DNA of 50,923 bases, taken from assembly GCA_018680005.1 (NCBI GenBank), contig JAHHJQ010000078.1, forward strand, positions 1 through 50,923, read 5' to 3'. How positions within the stretch are numbered: position 1 is the stretch's first letter; each line of letters begins with the position of its first letter. This document shows, in pieces, positions 28,494 to 36,871 of this stretch. The notes beneath the pieces are model-generated. The model saw only the letters and a program-made list of their open reading frames with translations. It made no database searches and was not told the DNA's origin. Made by a program: the position numbers and the translations under genes. This DNA comes from Bacteroidia bacterium. GTDB lineage: Bacteria; Bacteroidota; Bacteroidia; Chitinophagales; Saprospiraceae.

Positions 28494-29162
28494 ATGAAAA
28501 AATATATGAAACCATTCACTACGCTATTCTTACTACTTTCTCTAATAATTTCATCGGTTAAAGCCGAAGTAGGATATTCCATTGAACTCAAAGCTCAAGG
28601 GCTGGAAATTGGTAATTTGTTAGAATGGGCCACTGATGCTGAAGTGAATACGTTGATGTTCGTAATTGAAAAATCTGAGAATGGTTTAGATTTTGAAAAT
28701 GTAGGAGTCGTTAATGCAGAAGGAGGAAATGAAGAAAAAATTTATAGGTTCTTTGATACAGAGGCCAGTGGCGAGACTGTATTCTATAGATTGAAAGAAA
28801 TTGATATCGACGATAACTTTAGTTTTTCTAGAACTGTAGTTGTAAAAAGGAATTCTCCTAACTACTTTAAAGTTACGGGCATGAGTAACACTGTAACTGA
28901 TAAGGAGTTTTCCGTAACCTTAGAAACGGTAGTAGAAAAGGAATTAAACTATGCTCTTTTGGATATCAAAGGTGAGGAGTTGTTTACAGCATCAATACAA
29001 TTAGATCCACTGGAAGAAAACAAAATTAAGCTCGACTTGGTGAATTTGGAAGAAGGAATCTACAAAGTTATTATGCAGTTGGACAAAGAAAGAGAATCCT
29101 TAATCATCTTGAAAACTAAAGGTGAGTTCGACAGAGACACTAATGTAGCAAGCAAGAAATAA
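28494..29162 (+). CDS. Small secreted protein resembling an isolated T9SS tail module
   Basis: I start at MKKYMKPFTTLFLLLSLIIS (222 residues), a clear signal peptide; the longer track ORF adds 33 unlikely residues. The mature part reads LLEWATDAEVNTLMFVIEKS, then ENGLDFENVGVVNAEGG and VFYRLKEIDIDDNFSFSRTV. This is the beta-sandwich that normally precedes the C-terminal sorting domain of large T9SS cargo. The following segment (LNYALLDIKGEELFT ... LEEGIYKVIMQL) looks like a sorting domain itself, but it ends in 21 extra residues. No catalytic domain is attached. A terminator follows. Confidence 0.7.
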   Translation: MKKYMKPFTTLFLLLSLIISSVKAEVGYSIELKAQGLEIGNLLEWATDAEVNTLMFVIEKSENGLDFENVGVVNAEGGNEEKIYRFFDTEASGETVFYRLKEIDIDDNFSFSRTVVVKRNSPNYFKVTGMSNTVTDKEFSVTLETVVEKELNYALLDIKGEELFTASIQLDPLEENKIKLDLVNLEEGIYKVIMQLDKERESLIILKTKGEFDRDTNVASKK

Positions 29163-29194
29163 TTAAGATATTACTGATACTAATATTCATTTTT

Positions 29195-29223
29195 AGCCTG
29201 GGTCCCAAGATTCAGGCTTTTTT
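29195..29223 (+). terminator. Intrinsic terminator after the secreted protein gene
   Basis: Stem AGCCTG/CAGGCT with a 12-nt loop is followed by six Ts on the plus strand. It lies 32 bp after the stop of the plus-strand gene, just before the convergent tadA end. Confidence 0.8.
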
Positions 29224-29237
29224 ATATGGAATATAAC

Positions 29238-29693
29238 TCAAATAAGAGAAGAGAATCTTTTGCTTTTGAAAAATGATGTCAACAGCTTGCTACAATCATT
29301 TTCCAACACGCCATATGACAACTTGGTTTGGGGATGAAGTATTGATTTGCCTACCGTCATGAATCCATTCTTTTCATCTACGGCTCCATATACAATCTTA
29401 CCGATTTGTGCCCATTTAAGAGCACCTGCACACATTATACACGGTTCTAGCGTCACATAAAGTGTACATTGCTTTAGATACTTGGATTGGAGATAATTTG
29501 CCGCGGCAGTGATGGCTATAATTTCTGCATGAGCCGTCACATCATGCAATTGTTCGGTGCTGTTATGCGCTTTGGCAACAATGTACTCATTGCATACAAC
29601 TATTGCTCCTACCGGCACTTCTCCAAGTTCGAATGCCTTCTTGGCTTCATCAAGCGCTTTGGTCATGAAATACTCTTCAGAGAATAACTCCAT
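29238..29693 (-). CDS. tadA: tRNA-specific adenosine deaminase
   Basis: TadA converts A34 to inosine in tRNA-Arg(ACG). The 151-residue cytidine-deaminase-fold protein shows the zinc His and proton-shuttle Glu in VTAHAEIIAI and the paired Cys in TLEPCIMCAGAL, followed by KIVYGA. Size and motifs fit TadA rather than free-nucleobase deaminases, though a guanine deaminase relative cannot be excluded by eye. It is divergent from guaB with only 52 bp between starts. Confidence 0.9.
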   Translation of the reverse strand: MELFSEEYFMTKALDEAKKAFELGEVPVGAIVVCNEYIVAKAHNSTEQLHDVTAHAEIIAITAAANYLQSKYLKQCTLYVTLEPCIMCAGALKWAQIGKIVYGAVDEKNGFMTVGKSILHPQTKLSYGVLENDCSKLLTSFFKSKRFSSLI

Positions 29694-29709
29694 TGCTTAT
29701 AGAAAAATA

Positions 29710-29742
29710 TTGATTGCTAGTTGTGCAAATTAAGTAATTTTG
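29710..29742 (+). promoter_or_regulatory. Candidate guaB promoter abutting the start codon
   Basis: TAATTTTG (29735-29742) matches the -7 consensus exactly; TTGA 21 bp upstream is a weak -33. The element ends 3 bp before the guaB ATG, so the transcript would be leaderless or nearly so. Confidence 0.45.
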
Positions 29743-29745
29743 CAA

Positions 29746-31233
29746 ATGGAATTAATAAACTCATCCAACAAGAATCTTTTAGTACAAGGTCTTACCTTTG
29801 ACGATGTACTTCTTATTCCGGCATATTCTGAAGTCGTTCCACGTGATGTTGATACATCAACCCAATTGACGCGAGAATTAAAATTAAATGTACCTATAGT
29901 TTCCGCAGCTATGGATACCGTATCTGAGAAGACTTTAGCCATAGCTATTGCTCGACAAGGTGGATTAGCATTTATTCATAAAAACATGCCCATCGAACAT
30001 CAGTCTGATCAAGTCAGAAGTGTGAAAAGATCAGAAAGTGGCATGATCATCGATCCTGTCACTTTGACCAAGAATGCTACAATTGGTGATGCACAGGAAT
30101 TAATGAAAAGATACAAGATAGGTGGAATCCCCATTATAGATAAAAATGACAAACTTATTGGAATTCTGACCAATAGAGATTTGAGATTTGAGACAGATCG
30201 AACTCAATTGGTTAGCAATTTAATGACTACCGAAAATTTGATTACTACTAATGAAGGCACTACTCTGGAAGCTGCCAAAACCATACTTCAAAAATATAAA
30301 GTTGAAAAATTACCTGTTGTCGATGATTATGGTAAACTAGTTGGTCTAATCACCTACAAGGATATTATGAAGGTTCAGGACTATCCTAATTCCAGTAAAG
30401 ATAAGTATGGAAGGCTAATGGTTGGTGCTGCTGTTGGTGTCGGCGGCGACACCTATGAAAGAGTTGATGCACTTGTAAATGCTTATGTTGATGTCATATG
30501 TGTGGATACTGCTCACGGACATTCCAAAGGAGTACTGGATACCGTGAAACATATAAAAAAGACATATCCCAACCTTCAAGTAGTTGGGGGTAACGTGGCT
30601 ACTGGAGCAGGTGCTGCTGCACTGGCAGAAGTAGGTGCGGATGCGGTGAAGGTTGGTGTAGGCCCGGGAAGCATTTGTACTACCAGAATAGTGGCTGGAG
30701 TAGGAGTTCCACAATTAACCGCAATATTCAATGCAAGCCAGGCCTTAAAAGGTACCGACATACCTGTTATCGCCGATGGTGGCATAAGATATACAGGTGA
30801 TATTGCTAAAGCTCTTGTGGCTGGTGCAAATACTATAATGGCAGGTTCTCTTTTCGCCGGTGTCGAAGAGGCTCCAGGAGAAACAATTATATACCAGGGA
30901 AGGAAATTTAAAATTTATAGAGGCATGGGATCTATAAGTGCTATGCAACTTGGTTCAAAAGACAGATATTTCCAGGGGGAAGAAACTGATGCAAATAAAC
31001 TTGTTCCGGAGGGAATCGAAGGAAGAGTTCCATACAAAGGAAATCTCGCTGAGGTGATGGTTCAGTATGTAGGAGGTTTAAAATCAGGTATGGGCTATTG
31101 CGGAGCAGCCGACATTGTTGCACTTCAAAATGCTAAGATGATCAAAATAACAAGTTCAGGAATTCTAGAAAGTCACCCTCACAATATCAATATAACAAAG
31201 GAAGCTCCCAATTATTCCGTACGTAGTAATTAA
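29746..31233 (+). CDS. guaB: Inosine-5'-monophosphate dehydrogenase
   Basis: GuaB oxidises IMP to XMP, the committed step of GMP synthesis. The start is the ATG at 29746 (495 residues); the track start is a TTG two codons earlier. The catalytic barrel is split by two CBS domains (~95-205, ITLDPVT-like [13 protein letters not shown] and [15 protein letters not shown]). Catalytic Cys311 is in [15 protein letters not shown], and the phosphate loop and [10 protein letters not shown] are intact. The stop TAA shares its last A with the mpg start (TAATG), so mpg is translationally coupled. Confidence 0.98.
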   Translation: MELINSSNKNLLVQGLTFDDVLLIPAYSEVVPRDVDTSTQLTRELKLNVPIVSAAMDTVSEKTLAIAIARQGGLAFIHKNMPIEHQSDQVRSVKRSESGMIIDPVTLTKNATIGDAQELMKRYKIGGIPIIDKNDKLIGILTNRDLRFETDRTQLVSNLMTTENLITTNEGTTLEAAKTILQKYKVEKLPVVDDYGKLVGLITYKDIMKVQDYPNSSKDKYGRLMVGAAVGVGGDTYERVDALVNAYVDVICVDTAHGHSKGVLDTVKHIKKTYPNLQVVGGNVATGAGAAALAEVGADAVKVGVGPGSICTTRIVAGVGVPQLTAIFNASQALKGTDIPVIADGGIRYTGDIAKALVAGANTIMAGSLFAGVEEAPGETIIYQGRKFKIYRGMGSISAMQLGSKDRYFQGEETDANKLVPEGIEGRVPYKGNLAEVMVQYVGGLKSGMGYCGAADIVALQNAKMIKITSSGILESHPHNINITKEAPNYSVRSN

Positions 31234-31841
31234 TGAGCACATTATTACCCGAGTCTTTCTACTTATCAAAAGATGTTTTGCATATTGCTAAATCACTAAT
31301 AGGCAAAGTTATCAATACCAATATTGAAGGCAAATTTACTTCAGGAATGATTGTAGAGACAGAGGCATACCGGGCACCTGATGATAAGGCATGTCACGCT
31401 TACAATAATCGTCTCACGAATCGAACAAAAGTGATGTTCGAAAAAGGAGGAATCGCTTATATCTACCTTTGTTATGGAATTCATCATTTATTCAATGTAG
31501 TTACAGCTGATGCCGGGTTGGCACATGCAATCCTAATCAGAGGAATTGAACCCCTAGACGGTATATCAACAATGTGTGACCGCAGAAGAAAAAGCAAAAT
31601 TGATTATTCACTAACATCGGGACCAGGAACAGCTTCCCTGGCGTTAGGCATTACTTCTAAGCTATCGGGAATATCTATAACGAAAACAAATAGCCCTATA
31701 TATCTTACCGATTATAAAACTTTCCACAAGGAACGCATATTTGCCTCACCGAGGGTTGGAATAGACTATGCTGAGGAATGTGCCAAGTGGCCGTGGAGAT
31801 TCAGACTGAAAGAATCACCATGGACAAGTAAGCCAAACTAA
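31233..31841 (+). CDS. mpg: DNA-3-methyladenine glycosylase, AAG/Mpg family
   Basis: This is an alkylpurine and hypoxanthine DNA glycosylase of the mammalian AAG fold. The 202-residue protein contains IVETEAYRAPDDKACHAY (active-site Glu and Tyr region), YIYLCYGIHHLFNVVTA, and ILIRGIEPLDG. These blocks are diagnostic. It overlaps the guaB stop by 1 bp. Because AAG enzymes excise hypoxanthine (deaminated adenine), linkage to the IMP-consuming guaB is metabolically suggestive, but that link is inference. A separate AlkA-type enzyme is at 15.4 kb. Confidence 0.95.
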   Translation: MSTLLPESFYLSKDVLHIAKSLIGKVINTNIEGKFTSGMIVETEAYRAPDDKACHAYNNRLTNRTKVMFEKGGIAYIYLCYGIHHLFNVVTADAGLAHAILIRGIEPLDGISTMCDRRRKSKIDYSLTSGPGTASLALGITSKLSGISITKTNSPIYLTDYKTFHKERIFASPRVGIDYAEECAKWPWRFRLKESPWTSKPN

Positions 31842-31923
31842 ATTTTTAGGAAATCTAATTTTAACTTTTTCGAAATGTATTATCAACTTGTGTTGACGTC
31901 ATTTATATAGAATATTGGATGAT

Positions 31924-33195
31924 ATGAGATTTTTAGTTTTGACCATTTTGTTATTATTGCCTTCATTCCTAAGCCAAGGTCAACCCACCTCAGGTTATAT
32001 TGCTGAAGATGATGTTTATGTTGACTATGTCAAATCAATAAAATTTCACATCGTAGGATTACCGCTTAGTATGCCCATAATTGATTTGAGTTCCTCTTCA
32101 TTTCTAGAATTTTCATTTGATGATCTAAGTGATAATGTTAACGACTACTCATATACAATAATCCATTGTGACTCGGATTGGCAACCTTCTAATCTGAACG
32201 AAATGGAGTACATAGATGGGTTTACAGAAGCAGACATAGAAAATTATGAATTTGGATACAATACCTTTACACCTTTCACACATTACAATTTATATCTCCC
32301 TAATGAAGATTTGAGATTCACAAAATCAGGTAACTATGTTTTACTAGTATATGATGATGACACGGATGCACCTATCATAACAAGAAGATTTTGTGTTGTG
32401 GAACCTCAAATGTCGATCAATAGCATCATGACACCTACGTCAAATGTGTCAAAGTCCAGAACTCATCAAGAATTGGATTTCACTGTTATACACAGGGGCA
32501 TCAATGTAAGAAATCCGCAATCTGAGATCAAAGCAACTGTGGTACAAAACGGGAATTGGCAAACAGCTAAAACAGGTTTGTCTCCACTTTTCACTCGTCC
32601 AGAGGAAATGAGATTCGACTATCAAGATAAAATAGTTTTCCCTGCTCTGAATGAATATAGAAACCTGGACTTGAGATCATTTCAATATAGAACTGAAAAC
32701 GTACTTGAAATTCAGGATGAAGGAAGGTCTTATAACATCATTCTAAAACTGGATGGGAAACGCGAATTTGAGCCTTATTCTTTTATCAAGGACTTGAATG
32801 GTGGATTCGTCATAGAAAACAATCATTTTGATGACTTCGACTTGGAGAGTGATTATGGAAACATCGTATTCACCTTGGATTGTATCAGACCTTTCAGAAA
32901 TGCTGAAGTCTATATCGTTGGTGGAATGACAGATTGGAAATTGCGCGAAGAAAATCGGATGACTTTCAACGAGACATATTATGCATATATGGGAGATATA
33001 TTTCTGAAACAAGGATTCTATAATTATCTATATGCAGTAGTTGATAAAACAACGGGGCATATTGCCTATAAGAACACCGAGGGATCTTGGTTTAACACGG
33101 AAAACAATTATACCATCTTGGTTTACTATCGCCCATTTGGTGAAAGATATGATCGGTTGGTGGCCGTTTCCACTATCAACTCTTTTCAAAACTAA
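31924..33195 (+). CDS. Type IX secretion system plug protein (DUF5103)
   Basis: In T9SS, the plug occludes the periplasmic or lateral side of the SprA channel when it is idle. The start is the ATG at 31924 (MRFLVLTILLLLPSFLSQGQ, signal peptide), not the TTG of the track; 423 residues. The N-terminal domain shows IIHCDSDWQPSNLNEMEYID and the NTFTPFTHYNLYLPNEDLRF blocks typical of the family; beta-sandwich segments follow, including the GGMTDWKLREENRM region. The gene is single with no other T9SS component nearby, which is common. Confidence 0.85.
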   Translation: MRFLVLTILLLLPSFLSQGQPTSGYIAEDDVYVDYVKSIKFHIVGLPLSMPIIDLSSSSFLEFSFDDLSDNVNDYSYTIIHCDSDWQPSNLNEMEYIDGFTEADIENYEFGYNTFTPFTHYNLYLPNEDLRFTKSGNYVLLVYDDDTDAPIITRRFCVVEPQMSINSIMTPTSNVSKSRTHQELDFTVIHRGINVRNPQSEIKATVVQNGNWQTAKTGLSPLFTRPEEMRFDYQDKIVFPALNEYRNLDLRSFQYRTENVLEIQDEGRSYNIILKLDGKREFEPYSFIKDLNGGFVIENNHFDDFDLESDYGNIVFTLDCIRPFRNAEVYIVGGMTDWKLREENRMTFNETYYAYMGDIFLKQGFYNYLYAVVDKTTGHIAYKNTEGSWFNTENNYTILVYYRPFGERYDRLVAVSTINSFQN

Positions 33196-33387
33196 TTTAC
33201 ATCTTCTTCATTTAGGAATTGGTCATTGGACTTGAAGAATCGGATAAGGATAATGATTTCAAATACCTTTAATCCCACATTCTTATGGATTAATATAAAA
33301 AGTTTATTCTTTCGTATTCCCTATTGATAATATTGTATTCTGTTGAAAATGAGCTAGTCTATTTTCTGTTTTAAACACACTTTAAAC

Positions 33388-34815
33388 ATGTCACGAAGAT
33401 TATTAATACTTGCTTTTCTTCTTACATCTGCGTTGTCAATCCAAGCTCAATCGATTTGGAGTTTGGAGAAATGCATATCTCATGCACTGGATAACAGTAT
33501 AGATGTAAAACTGGCAAAGCTCGGTTTGGAAAATGCGCAGCTCGTACATAAGCAATCTAAACTTGAAAGATTGCCATCTTTGAATATAAATACAGGTTAT
33601 GGATGGAACTTTGGACGTCAAATTGATCCAGCAACCAATGATTTTTTTGATCAGCGATTCAACTTCACTTCTGGATCCGCCAGTTCATTTGTAACTCTAT
33701 TTGCAGGAAGGGGTATTAGCAATACCATAAAAAGAAACAATGTAGACGAAGATATAGCCAATCTCGATTCAAAGGCAACCATCGAAAATCTTAAAATTTC
33801 AATAGTTGGTTTTTATGTATCCATTTTACTCGCTGAAGAGCAAGTAGAAAACAGTAAAACTCGTGTTAAGTCTATTCAAGATCAATTGGAAAATACTGAC
33901 AAGTTAATCAAAGCAGGAAGCTTGCCAGTAAATGATAGATTGCAGGTTTTAGCAGACCTGGCCAATGAGGAACAGAATCTTATATCGGCTCAAAATAATG
34001 TCGACATTAATTATAATCTGCTAAAACAAGTTCTTTTTTTGGATCCTGATGTTGAAATAAGAATAGCAAAACCTTCTACTGTAATACCAATTGAAACTGC
34101 TCCAGACAAAATTTCATTTTCATCTTTATACAAATCGGCCATTAACACATTGCCAGAAATCCGAGCTAATGAACTTAGATTGAGATCCGCAGAATTAGAC
34201 GTCGATATTGCTAAGGGTAATCTTTACCCGACTTTATCTTTATCCGGTTCTATAAATTCGAATTATTCTAGTTTGGGAAAGACATTCGAAAATACCAATC
34301 AAACGATTAGAATACCACAGAATGTCTTCATAGACGGTAATCCTGCCCTCTTAGAAACAGAGACTTTCAGCTTCATTGTAAAAGATAATCCCTTTTGGGA
34401 TCAGTTCAATGAAAACATTGGTAGGGGGTTTAATTTAAACCTGAATATTCCAATTTTCAATGCGAGAAGATCGAAGGTAAATGTGGAAAGATTGCAAATG
34501 CAAATCGAAAATGTAAAACTTCAAAATGAACAGGCACTCAATACGGTTAAATCCAATGTTCAGCAAGCCTTAAGTGATGCGAGAGCAGCACAGAAACAAT
34601 TAGATGCTTCACAGAAATCACTAGCAGCTCAATCTGCGAACTATGAAAATGTGGAAAAGCGATACCAACTTGGAGCAGTTAGCACATTCGAATATATAAC
34701 AGCAAGAAATAATCTTGATGCGGCCAAAGTAAATGAAACCATATCCAAATTTGACTATATCTTCAAGGTCAAAATCCTTGATTTCTATATGGGTAAACGA
34801 TTGACCATTAATTAA
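33388..34815 (+). CDS. TolC-family outer membrane efflux protein
   Basis: The 475-residue protein has a signal peptide (to about residue 20, SIQAQS) and two coiled-coil/beta repeats of the TolC fold. These show as Gln/Asn/Ala-rich helices such as QALSDARAAQKQLDASQKSL and the terminal RYQLGAVSTFEYITARNNLD. It forms the outer membrane duct of a tripartite pump. A HlyD-type adaptor follows after 16 bp. A 192-bp gap precedes it with no clear promoter. A second TolC gene is at 46.9 kb in the RND operon. Confidence 0.93.
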   Translation: MSRRLLILAFLLTSALSIQAQSIWSLEKCISHALDNSIDVKLAKLGLENAQLVHKQSKLERLPSLNINTGYGWNFGRQIDPATNDFFDQRFNFTSGSASSFVTLFAGRGISNTIKRNNVDEDIANLDSKATIENLKISIVGFYVSILLAEEQVENSKTRVKSIQDQLENTDKLIKAGSLPVNDRLQVLADLANEEQNLISAQNNVDINYNLLKQVLFLDPDVEIRIAKPSTVIPIETAPDKISFSSLYKSAINTLPEIRANELRLRSAELDVDIAKGNLYPTLSLSGSINSNYSSLGKTFENTNQTIRIPQNVFIDGNPALLETETFSFIVKDNPFWDQFNENIGRGFNLNLNIPIFNARRSKVNVERLQMQIENVKLQNEQALNTVKSNVQQALSDARAAQKQLDASQKSLAAQSANYENVEKRYQLGAVSTFEYITARNNLDAAKVNETISKFDYIFKVKILDFYMGKRLTIN

Positions 34816-34831
34816 GAAAACAAAAAAACGG

Positions 34832-36277
34832 ATGGCTATACCGACAAAAAAGAAAAAGAACAGAAGATTATTATGGATTCTTCTTGGATTAGTAGGGATA
34901 TTGCTGGTGGCAGCGATATTTGTACGTAACAGTCGACCAAAAGGCGAAAAAGTCACAGTCATGGACGTTGAACTTCGCACGATTACCGAGACAGTAAGCG
35001 CGAGCGGGAAAGTATTTCCAGAAACAGAAGTCAACATTAGTTCCGATGTTTCTGGAGAAATTGTTGAGCTCTATGTTGAAGAGGGTGATTCTGTTTTGAA
35101 AGGAGAAATTTTATTGCGTGTGGACCCTGATAGTTATGAATCTGCAGTCGAGCGAGGAGAAGCCAGTGTCAATAATGCTAAGGCTCAGTTGGCCAATTCT
35201 GTGTCAGGAATAAAAAGAAGTGAAGCCGGGGTATATCAGGCCGAGGCCCAAGTCCAACAAATCGAAGCTCAGCTAGAGAATGCCCGCAATATCCATGAAA
35301 GGAACATTCAATTGCTTCAACAAGGTGTAATATCTCAGGCAGATTTTGATGCTTCACTTTCAACATTGAAATCCACAGAAGCCAATCTCACATCGTCTAA
35401 AGCAAATCTTAATTCTACCAAAGCAACTTTGGAGTCTTCAAAGGAGTCTTCAAATGCTTCAAGATTTAATGTTAAGAGCGCAGAAGCATCCCTAAAAGAG
35501 CTAAAAACCAGTCTAAGAAGAACAACCATTTATGCTCCAATGTCAGGAGTTGTCTCAAGTCTTTCCGTTGAACTCGGCGAACGCGTTGTTGGAACGATTC
35601 AGATGACAGGAACAGAAATAATGCGTATTGCAAACCTTGACCTAATGGAAGTTCAAGTTGATGTCAGTGAAAATGATGTCCTCCGTGTTTCTATTGAAGA
35701 TGAAGTCGATATTGAAATCGATGCTTATCTTGATAAAAAGTTTTCTGGTAGAGTAAGTCAGATTGCAAATTCCGCAACGGGTTCAGGTACTGCAGCCGCT
35801 CTTAGTACGGATCAGGTTACCAATTTTATAGTCAAGATTTTAATTGATCGAGAGTCGTATAAGAATTTAGTAGTACCCGGAAAACCGTTCCCATTCAGGC
35901 CCGGCATGTCTGCCTCAGTTGATATAAAGACAAAAGTGGCAGCTGATGTTATCAGTGTTCCAATTCAGGCAGTTGCATCAAGAGTCCCTAAAAAGGAAAA
36001 ATCTGATGATGAAGACAAGGATGCAGAGGTACAAACCGTTAGTGATACGAATGAAGATGAAGACAAGGAGGTGGTTTTCATAGTTGATGGGGACAAAGCC
36101 AAAATGGTCATAGTAACCACAGGTATTCAAGATGATGAATACATCGAAATCACCTCAGGCTTGAGCAAAGATGATCAAATCATATCAGGTCCCTATGCGG
36201 CAGTCGCAAGAAAACTTGAGGATGGAAAAATTATCCAAATTGTAGACGAAGATAAACTCTATAGTTCTGAAGACTAA
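34832..36277 (+). CDS. HlyD/MacA-type periplasmic adaptor
   Basis: This 481-residue membrane-fusion protein has an N-terminal transmembrane anchor (~11-31, LLWILLGLVGILLVAAIFV), a lipoyl half-domain (INISSDVSGEIVELYVEEGD), a long coiled hairpin (~90-220), the second lipoyl half (IYAPMSGVVSSLSVELGERV), and a C-terminal beta-barrel with an acidic insert (KKEKSDDEDKDAEV). Such adaptors usually pair with a MacB-type ABC permease, but none follows; the next gene is a TIGR04282 glycosyltransferase whose start overlaps this stop. The permease must be encoded elsewhere or shared. Confidence 0.92.
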   Translation: MAIPTKKKKNRRLLWILLGLVGILLVAAIFVRNSRPKGEKVTVMDVELRTITETVSASGKVFPETEVNISSDVSGEIVELYVEEGDSVLKGEILLRVDPDSYESAVERGEASVNNAKAQLANSVSGIKRSEAGVYQAEAQVQQIEAQLENARNIHERNIQLLQQGVISQADFDASLSTLKSTEANLTSSKANLNSTKATLESSKESSNASRFNVKSAEASLKELKTSLRRTTIYAPMSGVVSSLSVELGERVVGTIQMTGTEIMRIANLDLMEVQVDVSENDVLRVSIEDEVDIEIDAYLDKKFSGRVSQIANSATGSGTAAALSTDQVTNFIVKILIDRESYKNLVVPGKPFPFRPGMSASVDIKTKVAADVISVPIQAVASRVPKKEKSDDEDKDAEVQTVSDTNEDEDKEVVFIVDGDKAKMVIVTTGIQDDEYIEITSGLSKDDQIISGPYAAVARKLEDGKIIQIVDEDKLYSSED

Positions 36278-36869
36278 TGCAGTTATCATCTTTACCAAAA
36301 ACCCTCAGCTTGGTAAGGTAAAAACAAGGTTGGCTGCCACTATGGGCGATATTCAGGCCTTAGATATCTATCGCGAGTTACTGTCTATCACCAATAAAAT
36401 TGTTAGTAGCCTCGATGATTCTATCGAAAGATTGGTATTCTACAGTGATTCCATTGCCTATGAAGACTTATGGTCTGAGAATAGATTTGTAAAAAAGCTT
36501 CAGTATGGAAACGATCTTGGCCAAAGGATGGAACAAGCATTCCAAATAGCTCTGGAACACCATGATCATGTTATTATTATTGGATCAGACTGTCCATATA
36601 TTACAAAAAATATCATTGAGACGTGTTTCTTTAGATTAGAAGATAATGACGTCGTTATTGGACCTACAAATGATGGAGGATACTACTTGTTAGGGATGAA
36701 TAATCTGCACAAAAATCTATTTCGAGGAATCGAGTGGAGTACTGAATTTGTCTTTAAACAAACCAAATCAATACTGGCTGAACACGGGTTAAAATACTGG
36801 CAAGCACCAATGTTGAGCGATATAGACTTTGAGCAGGACTGGCTGACATATCTTCAAAAGAAAGAGTAA
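36267..36869 (+). CDS. TIGR04282/DUF2064 glycosyltransferase with a probable CTG start
   Basis: The track start (TTG at 36330) would remove the N-terminal nucleotide-binding segment. The same frame continues upstream as NAVIIFTKNPQLGKVKTRLA, the conserved start of this GT-A family. Between the upstream in-frame stop (36243-36245) and this motif there is no ATG, GTG or TTG; the best candidate is CTG at 36267 (reading MKTNAVIIF), with ATA at 36261 as alternative. That start overlaps the adaptor stop by 11 bp. Conserved downstream blocks are IIGSDCPYIT and VVIGPTNDGGYYLLGM. Length becomes 200 residues, normal for the family. The substrate is unknown; some relatives occur with arsenosugar genes, which are absent here. 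Confidence 0.8.
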   Translation: MKTNAVIIFTKNPQLGKVKTRLAATMGDIQALDIYRELLSITNKIVSSLDDSIERLVFYSDSIAYEDLWSENRFVKKLQYGNDLGQRMEQAFQIALEHHDHVIIIGSDCPYITKNIIETCFFRLEDNDVVIGPTNDGGYYLLGMNNLHKNLFRGIEWSTEFVFKQTKSILAEHGLKYWQAPMLSDIDFEQDWLTYLQKKE

Positions 36870-36871
36870 TC

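Noticed and set aside
36330-36869. TTG start given by the ORF track for the TIGR04282 gene
   Set aside because: It would delete the conserved GKVKTR segment that is part of the nucleotide-binding fold.
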